From: Fibrobacterota bacterium
Lineage (GTDB): Bacteria > Fibrobacterota > Chitinivibrionia > Chitinivibrionales > Chitinispirillaceae
Assembly (NCBI GenBank): GCA_023436205.1
Contig: JAEZKC010000026.1
Coordinates: forward strand, 78,439 to 142,438
Direction: 5' to 3'
Length of the DNA stretch: 64,000 nucleotides
Each line of letters starts with the position of its first letter. The first letter of the stretch is position 1. Made by a program: the position numbers and the translations under genes. The notes under the pieces were generated by a model. It was not told the origin of the DNA, searched no databases, and saw only the letters and a list, made by a program, of their open reading frames with translations. Of the stretch, positions 26,624-35,941 are shown in pieces.

Positions 26624-27436
26624 ATGTTAGCCACCAGAAGATATGAATATCTGGAGTTTGACCGCATCGCTATTCACCCATCAATTGGCAATCACCGTCA
26701 AGTGTCCATATCCAAAGTCGATCATTTGGAAAAGGACATCCTGAAAAACGGGCTTCTGGAACCTTTAGTAGTTTGGGAGCGTTCGCAGGGGGAATACTTT
26801 CTGGTAGGGGGTTTCCACAGATCAGAAGCGATAAAACAGATACGTGCCAAGAATCCCGGTTATTTTGACAGAGTAGACGTCCGTGTTGTGGCAGGAGAAC
26901 CGGATGAAATAAAGGCTCTGAATTTGAAACTGAATGCGGATCGGCTGGATACTAAAATAACCGACTATTTCGAAACGGTTGTTTACTTGAACAATGCAAA
27001 CTGGTCCCCTGAACGCATAGCCGAATTTCTTGATAAGAGTACATCGTGGATTGAAGAAATCATCCGCTTTGCACCCATGATAAATACGCAGATGCACCAA
27101 AAGCTCGAGAATGGTGAATTATCATGGAACAGAGCAAAAGAAATCATTCAGAGAACTCTGCAGGCACCGTTAGGCCAGGAAGTTGCGGTTTTACAGGAAG
27201 AGCTCACAAAACAGCAATCAAGAACTGTCAGACCGCTAAATTATCGCTCAGCTCTTGGGCATTTTAACAAGATTAAACAGAGTAATCCCCACACTACCTA
27301 TACTCTTCGAGTTGACGAATTATCCTCTCTCCTCAAAGTGCTACAGGGCAAAGGATATAACGACGAGGATCTCAATACAGTGAAATCACTCTTTCCAGAT
27401 CTACTCCAAAAAGAAAAGGCGCCCAGAGCCAGTTAG
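26624..27436 (+). CDS. Solo ParB-like nuclease/CTPase-fold protein
   Basis: A 270-residue protein with a ParB/Srx-type N-terminal domain (EKDILKNGLLEPLVVWERSQGEYFLVGGFHRSEAIKQI). The family GERRxxA motif is GGFHRSEA here. It is followed by a KorB-like HTH region (WSPERIAEFLDKSTSWIEEIIRFAPM) and a basic C-terminus. No parA partner is adjacent and I saw no parS-like repeat. The gene has a GGGGG ribosome-binding site. It might be a chromosomal ParB paralogue, a transcription regulator or a Noc-type protein; I cannot choose. Confidence 0.72.
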   Translation: MLATRRYEYLEFDRIAIHPSIGNHRQVSISKVDHLEKDILKNGLLEPLVVWERSQGEYFLVGGFHRSEAIKQIRAKNPGYFDRVDVRVVAGEPDEIKALNLKLNADRLDTKITDYFETVVYLNNANWSPERIAEFLDKSTSWIEEIIRFAPMINTQMHQKLENGELSWNRAKEIIQRTLQAPLGQEVAVLQEELTKQQSRTVRPLNYRSALGHFNKIKQSNPHTTYTLRVDELSSLLKVLQGKGYNDEDLNTVKSLFPDLLQKEKAPRAS

Positions 27437-27473
27437 TTTTCCAAGCGCCTAAAACCTTTTTATTTGCTGATCG

Positions 27474-27501
27474 AAAAATGCCGATTTTTATCGGCATTTT
27501 T
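27474..27501. terminator. Bidirectional terminator between parB-like and secreted-protein genes
   Basis: Twelve-pair stem AAAAATGCCGAT/ATCGGCATTTTT with a four-T loop. A-run and T-run at both ends make it work in both directions, between the convergent genes ending at 27436 and 27512. Confidence 0.85.
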
Positions 27502-27511
27502 CATTTACAAA

Positions 27512-29551
27512 CTACTTCACTATAGTTGCTTTTAGAATGTTAGTTCCGTTCACGCCTTCCAGCATGAGAAACATCACTTCTTTTGTCAGATTATCAAAAG
27601 TAAGTTCTCTGGCGCTGCTGGAAAGAATACCACTACGGAGAGTTCTGCCATAGAGGTTTACCAATGAGTAAGACTTGTATCCATGGTTGCTTGGAAGCAA
27701 TGCCTTAAAACCAGTTGCCGAAGTCATGACTCGAACTGCACTTGTATTCGCTACTGAGCGCTTCATCACCGAAATCGGAGAAAGCGTCTTTGCTTTGAGA
27801 ACAAAATAATCCACATTCATTGCACCCTGAAAGTTAAGCTGAACAGTGTGATTACCCGCTGTGAGCTGAACCTCGCTGGCCAGAGATTTCATAACATAGG
27901 TCTGCCAGGAACCTGTATTTGGAAAGGAGATACTGCCCTTATCTGAACCATCTACAGATACGGAGAAAGCGGCATTGTCCAAACCGGTTGCCACTCTGAA
28001 ATCAAATGTGTAGCTTCCTGCTTTGGTAACATTCACCTGATAAGTGGTAGAATATCCATTTTCGATATAGCCGATATTACTGTAACCGTTCTGGTTTTCC
28101 ACAACCAGGTTAGCGCCATTTTTGCTGGTGAAATTTTCAGCTTCAATTTTTATACTGTCAGCTTTGGCCGTATCGGTAAAGGTAGCCGTCACTGTAATAT
28201 TGCTGTTGATGGTAAGGGTTGCAGTCTGATTGGAACCGCTAACCCCACCTCCGCTCCATCCGCTGAAGACACTTTTTCCCGCTACCGGGTTCGCAGTTAG
28301 AGTTACTTGAGTACCGCCAGTATAAGTAGCCTTTTGAGGGTTTTGGGTTACTGTTCCAGATCCGACGATATTTACTGTAAGCACAAACTCATTAGAAGGA
28401 ATCTGCTCAAATACAGCTGTTACATTCTTATTCCCGTCCATTTTCACTGTAACTGTGCTGCTGGTACCGCTTGCATCACCAGACCAGTTCTTAAAAACAT
28501 AGCCGGTATTGGGAGTAGCAGTAAGTGTTACACTGGCCCCGGAAGAATAGCTGGTCTGATTAGGATTTTTGCTGACAGTCCCACCCGTGGATGTTACGGT
28601 CAAAGTATAACTAGTAGAATTTCCCCCGGAGCACTTAACATTTTCATTGGCCAGGGATGTTTTAAGACTGTTGATTGTAGATCCCCAGCTGGAGTTGGGG
28701 CTCTTCTGAGTAATGGCAGTAACACCATCAGCAATTCTAGCCTTAAGATTGTTAACATCATCCCAGGTTGCATCATGACCGGTACTGCCGCCTCCAACTC
28801 CGTAACCATCGTCAGCAATAATCGGCTTGCCGGATATTCTACTCACCTGAGACCAGGTGACATCATTCCAGCCATCCATCCTTATTCTAGTGTTACCGGC
28901 CTCGGTACGTCCACCTGACGTATGCATAAAAGAGAATTTTGAGAGATCAAAAGCACTTAACCAGGTTTGCTGATCGTTATTCCAGGGAGAAATATCAAGT
29001 GAGATCATTGCATTAGGAAGATGCTTTTTCACTATTGCAATCATCTCATCCATGTAGTTGGCAGCATCGGAAAAGCTAAGCTTTACAGTCTGATTACCGG
29101 AAAAGTACTGATAATAATCAGGTTCCATAAGCCAAATACAAGGTTTTGAGGTTCCATAACTGGACGCAATACCGGAAGCATAGCTTTCATACCGACTCTT
29201 TACTGTAGCAAAATTACCTTTTAACCACTCGGCACCCTTTGTGGCCAAACCTCCCCCGACATCCGCATCACCCAGACCGGATGCTTTAGCGATTATATAT
29301 GCATAAAACACAGGGGTTTTATTATTGTCCTTGCAAAACCTGGACATATCCCCATGCCAGAAATTATTAAAAGCGGGGTCATTAAGCCAAATGGTAATGT
29401 AATCTACCGATTGGGTAGCACTGGTGCTTTTGTTATTGTTAACATAGTCCCAGTCTGTACCGAAATTAAATTTGCAGGGAGTAAAATCTGCAAAGGAACT
29501 GGAAAATGTGAAGAATAAACAAACAGCGGAAAGCAGAAGCTTTTTAAACAT
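27512..29551 (-). CDS. Secreted multidomain carbohydrate-binding protein with InlB-type repeats
   Basis: A 679-residue exported protein. The ATG at 29551 follows GGAG and gives a clear signal peptide (FKKLLLSAVCLFFTFSSSFA). Residues about 22-300 are an unrecognised catalytic-like domain with acidic motifs IWLMEPDYYQYF, SLDISPWNN and IIADDGYGVGGG, the last two plausibly on TIM-barrel strands. Then come two divergent InlB B-repeats (GGTVSKNP ... GYVFKNWSGDASG and GTVTQNP ... FSGWSGGG), a CBM6/35-like beta-sandwich (IKIEAENFTSKNG to VQLNFQGAMNVDYFVLKA) and a C-terminal tail like sorting domains of Fibrobacter-type or T9SS cargo. A glycoside hydrolase role is inferred, the family is unknown. Confidence 0.72.
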   Translation of the reverse strand: MFKKLLLSAVCLFFTFSSSFADFTPCKFNFGTDWDYVNNNKSTSATQSVDYITIWLNDPAFNNFWHGDMSRFCKDNNKTPVFYAYIIAKASGLGDADVGGGLATKGAEWLKGNFATVKSRYESYASGIASSYGTSKPCIWLMEPDYYQYFSGNQTVKLSFSDAANYMDEMIAIVKKHLPNAMISLDISPWNNDQQTWLSAFDLSKFSFMHTSGGRTEAGNTRIRMDGWNDVTWSQVSRISGKPIIADDGYGVGGGSTGHDATWDDVNNLKARIADGVTAITQKSPNSSWGSTINSLKTSLANENVKCSGGNSTSYTLTVTSTGGTVSKNPNQTSYSSGASVTLTATPNTGYVFKNWSGDASGTSSTVTVKMDGNKNVTAVFEQIPSNEFVLTVNIVGSGTVTQNPQKATYTGGTQVTLTANPVAGKSVFSGWSGGGVSGSNQTATLTINSNITVTATFTDTAKADSIKIEAENFTSKNGANLVVENQNGYSNIGYIENGYSTTYQVNVTKAGSYTFDFRVATGLDNAAFSVSVDGSDKGSISFPNTGSWQTYVMKSLASEVQLTAGNHTVQLNFQGAMNVDYFVLKAKTLSPISVMKRSVANTSAVRVMTSATGFKALLPSNHGYKSYSLVNLYGRTLRSGILSSSARELTFDNLTKEVMFLMLEGVNGTNILKATIVK

Positions 29552-29840
29552 TTCGCACTCCGTTAAGGTTATATGTTCACTCAAAAAAGATGTTTGCTAA
29601 AGCAGCACAGCCGCGAGAATCGAAAGGTACTGACAAGAAAACTGCTTAGGCGTTTAATCACATCCCGAAGCAGTTGGCTCCACACTTTAGTGGCATATAC
29701 CTATGATTTAGTTCACCTCAACGGTCAATTTTTTTATTTCAGGTCTATTGATCCCTGCCTGGCTGTATCCAGATATTATTTTATAAGGTAAGGGAGCAGT
29801 ATTCTCTGACCTCATTCCCCTCGCCTTCAGGAAGGTTCAA

Positions 29841-31322
29841 GTGATTTTTCCCTCATTGAATGAAGTAAAAAAGGCAGCCAAATCGGCCAATGTTATTCCT
29901 GTATGCAAAAAAGTACTGGCCGATACGGAAACTCCAGTCTCTGTATGGATGAAACTGTTCCGCAAAACTCGTTACAGTTTTCTTTTGGAAAGTGTTAGTG
30001 GCGGCGATACCACTGCCCGGTACTCATTTATCGGAGGTGACCCCTACATCACATTTAAAGCTGAGGGGCAGAACTGGTGGATTGGCGGGGAACATGTTGA
30101 AAAAGGAGCTCAAGATCCGATCGGTGCATTAAGAAAGCTGCTGTCCAGGTACCACCCTGCCGATGTGAAGGATCTCCCCCGCTTCAGCGGTGGAGCAGTG
30201 GGCTATTTTTCTTACGATTCTATAAGGTTAAGAGAGCGGATTCCTGACAATAATCCCAAAAATGACCGTCTGCATGACATTTTCTTTGCTCTCTACCGTA
30301 ACCTCATTGCCTTTGATAATCGAGAACACAGATTGTTGCTGATTTCCAATATCATTATCGATGGGGAGAAGAATATTCAGCAGCAGTATGATCGCGCTTT
30401 ACAAGAAATTGGGACAATGGAGCAGGGAATGCGAAACCAGCTCGATTCAACACAAATATCGATTTCAGCGCCCGAAGACATCAGCTCCAATTTCCGTAGA
30501 GAAGATTTTGAGCAAGCTGTAGAGAAAAGTAAAGAGTACATTAAAGCTGGAGATATTTTTCAGGTAGTACTGTCGCAACGTTTTCAAGTTCCGGTTACAA
30601 CAGACCCGTTTGACCTATACCGTGTTCTGCGAGTTGTAAACCCTTCCCCTTACATGTACTATATGGCACTTGATGATATTTCGGTAATCGGAGCATCCCC
30701 GGAAATGCTGGTCAGGGTTGAAAACGGAGAGGTTGAGAACAGACCCATCGCGGGAACCAGAAGAAGAGGCCAGACTGAAGAAGAGGATGAGAAGCTGATT
30801 GAGGAACTGAAAGCTGACCCCAAAGAAATTGCGGAACATGTAATGCTTGTGGATCTTGGGCGTAATGATGTGGGAAGAGTAAGCAGATACGGTTCTGTTA
30901 AAGTGGAAAATATGATGCACATGGAGAAATACTCACATGTGATACACATGGTTACCGATGTCAAGGGTAGACTTAAGAACGGCTGTGATGCTTTTGATGC
31001 CCTGTTTTCCTGCTTTCCCGCAGGAACGCTCTCCGGGGCACCAAAAATCAGAGCAATGGAAATTATTGATGAACTTGAAACTGTGCGCCGAGGCCTCTAT
31101 GGAGGAGCTCTGGGCTATATTGATTTTTCCGGCAACATGGACACCTGCATTGTTATCCGCACCATTGTGCTTGATCAGGGAATTGCCTCCATTCAAGCAG
31201 GTGCAGGTATTGTAGCAGATTCTATTCCGCAAAGAGAATATCAGGAAACCGTGGAAAAGGCTTCCGCGCTGTTTTCCGCCATAAAAAAGGCAGCAGACAT
31301 CATCGGAAAAACGGAGTATTAA
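29841..31322 (+). CDS. trpE: Anthranilate synthase component I
   Basis: Large subunit of the enzyme that turns chorismate and glutamine into anthranilate, the first tryptophan step. The 493-residue protein has GDIFQVVLSQRF, NPSPYMYYM, PIAGTRRRGQ, DLGRNDVGRV and PAGTLSGAPKIRAMEIIDEL. The start is a GTG with AGGAAGG ten bases upstream. It is followed 7 bp later by trpG. The 256 bp upstream, shared with the divergent secreted-protein gene, show no clear leader peptide or T-box, though I cannot rule out an attenuator. Confidence 0.95.
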   Translation: MIFPSLNEVKKAAKSANVIPVCKKVLADTETPVSVWMKLFRKTRYSFLLESVSGGDTTARYSFIGGDPYITFKAEGQNWWIGGEHVEKGAQDPIGALRKLLSRYHPADVKDLPRFSGGAVGYFSYDSIRLRERIPDNNPKNDRLHDIFFALYRNLIAFDNREHRLLLISNIIIDGEKNIQQQYDRALQEIGTMEQGMRNQLDSTQISISAPEDISSNFRREDFEQAVEKSKEYIKAGDIFQVVLSQRFQVPVTTDPFDLYRVLRVVNPSPYMYYMALDDISVIGASPEMLVRVENGEVENRPIAGTRRRGQTEEEDEKLIEELKADPKEIAEHVMLVDLGRNDVGRVSRYGSVKVENMMHMEKYSHVIHMVTDVKGRLKNGCDAFDALFSCFPAGTLSGAPKIRAMEIIDELETVRRGLYGGALGYIDFSGNMDTCIVIRTIVLDQGIASIQAGAGIVADSIPQREYQETVEKASALFSAIKKAADIIGKTEY

Positions 31323-31329
31323 ATACAAA

Positions 31330-31929
31330 ATGCTATTGATTATTGATAATTATGACTCTTTTACATTCAATCTCGTACAGTACTTCGGCGAGATCTACAG
31401 CGGGCCCATTGAAGTTTTCCGAAATGATGCTCTTACGGTTGACCAAGTGAAAGAGTTGAAGCCCCAGGCAATAGTTGTCTCTCCCGGACCCTGCACTCCC
31501 AAAGAGGCTGGTATCTCTGTTGAAGTTATTTCCCGTTTGGGCCCTTCGATTCCGATCTTCGGGGTTTGCCTTGGCCACCAGTCCATAGGACATGCCTTTG
31601 GGGGAAATGTCATCAGAGCACCCTACCTCATGCACGGGAAAATTTCTCAGATTCATCACGATGCCAAAGGAATTTACCAGGGAATCCCAAACCCGTTTAC
31701 AGCCACCAGGTATCATAGTCTTATTATCGAAGAGCAATCCTGCCCTGAATGTCTTATAGTCACAAGCAGAACAGAAGATGGTCTTATAATGGGAGTTCAA
31801 CACAAGAACTTCCCGATCTTCGGAGTTCAGTATCATCCCGAATCTATTCTTACTGAACATGGAAAAAAGCTTCTGACAAATTTCCTCACCCTCGCCGGAA
31901 TGGAAACAAGAAAGGCTGATCATGAGTGA
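31330..31929 (+). CDS. trpG: Anthranilate synthase component II (glutamine amidotransferase)
   Basis: A 199-residue class I amidotransferase supplying ammonia to TrpE. It has IDNYDSFTFNLVQYF, SPGPCTPKEAG, the nucleophile Cys in GVCLGHQSIGHAFGG and the catalytic His/Glu in QYHPESI. It overlaps trpC by eight bases. Confidence 0.95.
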   Translation: MLLIIDNYDSFTFNLVQYFGEIYSGPIEVFRNDALTVDQVKELKPQAIVVSPGPCTPKEAGISVEVISRLGPSIPIFGVCLGHQSIGHAFGGNVIRAPYLMHGKISQIHHDAKGIYQGIPNPFTATRYHSLIIEEQSCPECLIVTSRTEDGLIMGVQHKNFPIFGVQYHPESILTEHGKKLLTNFLTLAGMETRKADHE

Positions 31930-32698
31930 AATCCTGAAGACCATTCTCGATCAAAAGCATCTGGAAGTCAGAAACCTCAAGGATATCAAAAGTTCTTTTG
32001 ACAAGAGAAGTTCCCCGAAACGTCCGTTCGTTTCTGCGCTGGATAAAAGTCCCCTGATGGCCGTTATTTCTGAAGTAAAGAAAGCTTCACCTTCCAAGGG
32101 TATTATCCGTGCGGATTTCAACCCGGTTAAAATAGCCATCGAATATCAAAAGGGTGGAGCCAGTGCGATTTCCGTTCTTACAGATCAGAAATTTTTCCAG
32201 GGTGATATTGAATATCTGATCTCCGTGCGGGCGAACACAAGCCTTCCGGTTCTCCGAAAGGATTTTATTATCCACGAATTGCAGGTTATGCAGACTGCGG
32301 CGATCAATGCAGATGCCATGTTACTTATTGCTGCCGCACTGGATGACAGCCAGATGAAGGATTTGTTTCAAATGGCAACAGAACTTGAAGTAGAACCATT
32401 AGTGGAAATCCATAACGGCCAGGAACTCGATCGTACCATGAAGCTGGAACCGCGAATCATCGGGATTAACAATCGCAACCTCACCACTTTTGTGACAGAT
32501 TTAAAAGTCACCTTTGACCTGGTGAAACATATACCCTCTGATGTAGTTGTAGTATCTGAAAGCGGAATCGATAACGGATCACAAGTTTCCCAGCTTGCAT
32601 CTACCGGGGTCAGAGCTATCCTGGTAGGAGAATCCCTTATGAAAGCTTCTAATGTCAAAGACCTGCTTCAAGAACTTTCTTTATCGAAAGTGGAGTGA
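31922..32698 (+). CDS. trpC: Indole-3-glycerol phosphate synthase
   Basis: A 258-residue (beta/alpha)8 enzyme that closes the indole ring. Signatures are EVKKASPSKGII, LRKDFIIHELQV, IGINNRNLTTF and VVSESGI, plus the phosphate-binding AILVGESLM. It overlaps trpG by eight bases and is nine bases from trpF. The order trpE-trpG-trpC-trpF omits trpD, which usually sits between G and C. Confidence 0.95.
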   Translation: MSEILKTILDQKHLEVRNLKDIKSSFDKRSSPKRPFVSALDKSPLMAVISEVKKASPSKGIIRADFNPVKIAIEYQKGGASAISVLTDQKFFQGDIEYLISVRANTSLPVLRKDFIIHELQVMQTAAINADAMLLIAAALDDSQMKDLFQMATELEVEPLVEIHNGQELDRTMKLEPRIIGINNRNLTTFVTDLKVTFDLVKHIPSDVVVVSESGIDNGSQVSQLASTGVRAILVGESLMKASNVKDLLQELSLSKVE

Positions 32699-32707
32699 CA
32701 CAAAACA

Positions 32708-33328
32708 ATGCGCATTAAAATTTGCGGGATAACCCGCTTCGAAGATGCACGGATTGCAGCCAACCTCGGAGTAGATGCTCTCGGTTTTATTTTCTATTCT
32801 AAAAGTCCCAGGTACATAAGTCCGTTCAATGCCGCTTCAATCATTAAAAAACTTCCTCCGTTCATTTCCAAAGTTGGTGTGTTTGTAAACGAAAGTCCAG
32901 CCACGGTCCTTGATGTGATAAAAATCTCCGGAATTGATACTCTGCAACTTCACGGTACCGAAACCCCGGAATACTGCAACAGTATGCCCATACCAGTGGT
33001 GAAAGCCTTTTCAGTTGAGCCGAATACAGACCTTTCTCCACTAGCATCTTATGATGTCAGCGGATTTCTTCTAGACACATGGAGCTCTGATAAGTGGGGT
33101 GGAACCGGAGCCACCTTCGACTGGTCGGTCGCAATAAAGGCCTGTTCTCTTTTCAAATCAATTATTCTGGCTGGCGGACTGGGGCCTTCCAACATAGTCG
33201 AGGCTATTGACACAGTTAAACCGTTTGCCGTAGATGTCAACAGCGGCGTTGAGATCAGCCCGGGAATAAAAAATCCGCATAAAATGCGCGAAGTAATATC
33301 TCTTGTTAAAAACTGGAAGGACCGCTGA
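32708..33328 (+). CDS. trpF: Phosphoribosylanthranilate isomerase
   Basis: A 206-residue TIM-barrel isomerase converting PRA to CdRP. It has KICGITRFEDARIA with the catalytic Cys, GVFVNES, LQLHGTETP, the Asp in FLLDTWS and LAGGLGPSNI. It is the last member of the visible trp cluster; hemW follows 29 bp later on the same strand and may be cotranscribed. Confidence 0.94.
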   Translation: MRIKICGITRFEDARIAANLGVDALGFIFYSKSPRYISPFNAASIIKKLPPFISKVGVFVNESPATVLDVIKISGIDTLQLHGTETPEYCNSMPIPVVKAFSVEPNTDLSPLASYDVSGFLLDTWSSDKWGGTGATFDWSVAIKACSLFKSIILAGGLGPSNIVEAIDTVKPFAVDVNSGVEISPGIKNPHKMREVISLVKNWKDR

Positions 33329-33357
33329 TGCGGCTCCTTTTGTCTTCTGATTAAACT

Positions 33358-34494
33358 ATGTTTTCCCTCTATATCCATATCCCATTCTGTATTAAAAAGT
33401 GCTACTATTGTGATTTCTTTTCCATTCCCTACGACTCGTCACTTGCCTGGGACTACGTTGAAACTCTCGGAAGGGAATGGGACTGCATGCAAAAAAACCT
33501 TTCTCTTCAGAAACAGATGATTACAAGCATCTATATCGGAGGAGGAACTCCGTCTCTTTTGGACATAGCGCAATGGGATAGACTTTCAAGAGTTCTCTTC
33601 AAAAAGATAGACTTATCATGCGTAAGGGAATGGTCTGTTGAATGCAACCCGGAATCATTCACGATCAAAAAGGCACGTATGTACGCGGATTCTGGCGTGA
33701 CTCGACTCACCTTCGGAATACAATCCCTTTCGCCACGGGAGCTGTCCATTTGCGGCCGTATCCATAGTGCTCAGAAAGCACTTGACACAATAAATGACCC
33801 CAGATTGGGAGATTGGTTCAATTCTATCGGAGTTGACCTGATGTATTCCCTCCCAGGACAAACACCGGAGTCTCTGGACCATACTCTCACTCAAGTACTG
33901 TCCGTTTCTTCCATCAAACATCTCTCAGCTTACGAACTGATTCTTTATGAACATACCCCTTTTGGCAGGCACAGTCGCAAACTTCCCCTTCCCTCTGATG
34001 AGCAATCGGTTGCCATGTACGAACTGATCGGCCATAGGTGTTCTGAAAGGGGAATGAAACAGTATGAAATTTCCAATTATGCGCTCCCGGGATTTGAATC
34101 GATTCACAATAAGATGTATTGGTCACACAAACCTTATCTTGGTCTTGGGTGCTCTGCTCATTCCTATTTCCATCCACGAAGATGGAGCAATGTTTCTGAT
34201 GTAAAAACATACATTTCAGCCATTTCCAATCAAGAAAGCGCCATGGACTTCGAAGAGCAGATCGGCCCTTACGAAATGGCCAGGGAAATGATTTTTTTGG
34301 GTCTCAGAACCAAAGATGGTATCGACGCAGACTCGTTGTATGGAAAAACCGGAGTTATTCTTGACAATGATCCCAGAAGTGGTCTGCTTCAGCATTACCT
34401 TGAGAACGGATGGCTCGAAAGGCGAGATTCAAAGTGGATTCCGACGTCAAAAGGATTGCTGTTTTCTGATAAAATGGCTAGAGAATTGATTTAG
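33358..34494 (+). CDS. hemW: HemW-type radical SAM protein
   Basis: A 378-residue radical SAM protein of the HemW family, heme-trafficking relatives of the oxygen-independent coproporphyrinogen oxidase HemN. It opens SLYIHIPFCIKKCYYCDFF, giving the CxxxCxxC [4Fe-4S] site, followed by IGGGTPSLL, VECNPESF, GVTRLTFGIQSLSPREL, and the C-terminal HNKMYWSHKPYLGLGCSAHSY of this family. HemN proper would have extra N-terminal residues, so HemW is favoured. The next 132 bp hold no gene. Confidence 0.85.
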   Translation: MFSLYIHIPFCIKKCYYCDFFSIPYDSSLAWDYVETLGREWDCMQKNLSLQKQMITSIYIGGGTPSLLDIAQWDRLSRVLFKKIDLSCVREWSVECNPESFTIKKARMYADSGVTRLTFGIQSLSPRELSICGRIHSAQKALDTINDPRLGDWFNSIGVDLMYSLPGQTPESLDHTLTQVLSVSSIKHLSAYELILYEHTPFGRHSRKLPLPSDEQSVAMYELIGHRCSERGMKQYEISNYALPGFESIHNKMYWSHKPYLGLGCSAHSYFHPRRWSNVSDVKTYISAISNQESAMDFEEQIGPYEMAREMIFLGLRTKDGIDADSLYGKTGVILDNDPRSGLLQHYLENGWLERRDSKWIPTSKGLLFSDKMARELI

Positions 34495-34626
34495 TCCAGA
34501 AACTTCACCCTGGTCAACGTTTTTTAATTTCCTCTTTTACTTTACATCATCTGCAATTTATACTAATAATTACCCGTTGACCCGAGTCTCAATACACATG
34601 ATTTCATCACTAAAAAACGGTAATCC

Positions 34627-34983
34627 ATGAACGATTCTGAACTTGTTTACTCTACAGACCCCGATCAGAACAGGAAGTGTGATTACTGCAAAAAGCTTAT
34701 GTCACTATGCAAATGCAATGAAGACACGAAAGTAATTTTATCAGATATCAATGTTGTGATACGTCTGGAAAAAGCCCACCGGGGAGGCAAGGAGGTTACC
34801 GTTATCGACAGGCTTCCGCCAGTGGAATCATTTCTGAAAGATTTGGCCCAGAAGCTTAAGAAACGATGTGGCAGTGGAGGCACCCACCGGATAAGCGGAA
34901 ATAGTGGTATAGTGGAAATTCAGGGTGATAAACGAGAAGTAGTGAAAACAGAACTCGAAAAAATGGGGATTAGAAGCAAGTGA
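34627..34983 (+). CDS. yciH: SUI1-family translation factor (YciH-like)
   Basis: A 118-residue bacterial SUI1/eIF1-fold protein. The C-terminal 85 residues have the family motifs VIRLEKAHRGGKEVTVIDRLPP and CGSGGTHRISGNSGIVEIQGD. The N-terminus has a small cysteine knot-like cluster (CDYCKKLMSLCKC), probably a zinc knuckle as in some archaeal-type relatives. It likely affects initiation fidelity; role by family. The stop overlaps a GTG of the decayed gene downstream. Confidence 0.85.
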   Translation: MNDSELVYSTDPDQNRKCDYCKKLMSLCKCNEDTKVILSDINVVIRLEKAHRGGKEVTVIDRLPPVESFLKDLAQKLKKRCGSGGTHRISGNSGIVEIQGDKREVVKTELEKMGIRSK

Positions 34984-35632
34984 GAAAACATTACCATTCA
35001 AATAAACTCATAGAGGTTGTCTCTTTCATTCTATTTTGCGGATTAATTTTCATTTCTGCACTGATCCTGTTTCACAATCAGATACGCCGCCTCAAATGGT
35101 AATGTGCACAAAAGACACTACCGTTGCAGCGGGGGACACACTGATTTTATCAGCGGATAGAAGTAGCGGCTGTCGTCCTCTGAAATATGAGTGGAAATTG
35201 AGAAATGAGGATAACTGGACACAAACCTCGATACCAGAGTTTTCTATTCATCTCCCCATAGCCGATTCAATTTTTGCCTGCAGTTTGAAAGTTACGGATT
35301 GCAAGGGAAATGCAGCATCAGAAGGGCTTAGGATTAATACATCTGTTGAGGGGCTCTTTAGACGACTGACCGATGTTTATATTCCGTTTGAAGATTCAGT
35401 AAGCATCTGTACAAATGATTAAGATTCTCTTCAAAACTATCTTACGCCATCATGGACTATTCCCGACGTTAACTATCCAAATGATAATAATAACCGTATA
35501 ACAACTTATCATGACGTGAACTTGTCCGAACCGGAAGAGTATCATATAACGTAGTCTACAACGAAGATCGGATCTGGTGAAAGGATCAGTGTTACCCAAA
35601 CCGTTAATGTGGTTACGTGTGCCGAATAGCAG
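34980..35632 (+). pseudogene. Decayed membrane-anchored PKD-domain gene
   Basis: A GTG overlapping the yciH stop opens a 40-codon frame with a hydrophobic segment (FILFCGLIFISALILF) that ends at 35102. Another frame, overlapping it, runs on with a beta-sandwich, PKD-like sequence (VAAGDTLILSADRSSGCRPL, YEWKLRNED) to a TAA at 35420, and the same frame resumes after that stop with protein-like sequence to 35549. A later frame ends ISVTQTVNVVTCAE, typical of a PKD terminal strand. At least one frameshift and two in-frame stops indicate a pseudogene. Programmed frameshifting cannot be excluded but the later stops make it unlikely. Confidence 0.6.
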
Positions 35633-35941
35633 TCTCCGACATACTGATTCAAATACAAGCAGTTTTTCTACTCTGTAGTGTATTCGCCTCACCCGCCCTA
35701 AACCCTTGATTCTAAAAGGGTTCGATGATACTATTAGAATCGGAGTCTTAATTTAAAACTGAACCTGTAGTGAAATCACCCTAGGTGAATTGTGGGTTTA
35801 GAACCGTCTTTTCCTTGGAAGCCGCGATTTTAAAGGATTTCAGAGTTTGGCACGGGTTTCGCATATTCGTCTCTCCGTAAGCAGAAAACCGAGTCCGGAC
35901 AACCGGTTGCAGACTAAAAAACCTTAAAGAAGGAGTTCAAA
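35633..35941. other. Gene-free stretch before the sigma54-like operon
   Basis: 309 bp with no convincing gene. It begins after the decayed PKD gene and ends in the leader of the gene at 35942; the only element I support is the sigma54-like site at 35848-35862. Confidence 0.4.
35848..35862 (+). promoter_or_regulatory. Candidate sigma54 promoter of the 35.9-43.2 kb operon
   Basis: TGGCAC-GGGTT-TCGC matches the -24/-12 consensus with one change (TTGC to TCGC) and correct GG-to-GC spacing; the predicted start is about 70 nt before the first gene at 35942. The operon's last gene encodes a sigma54 activator, so autoregulation is possible. Confidence 0.55.

Noticed and set aside
29573..29791. 72-codon frame as trp leader gene
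   Set aside because: No Trp-codon run, no attenuator hairpin pair; overlaps the divergent gene's start region.
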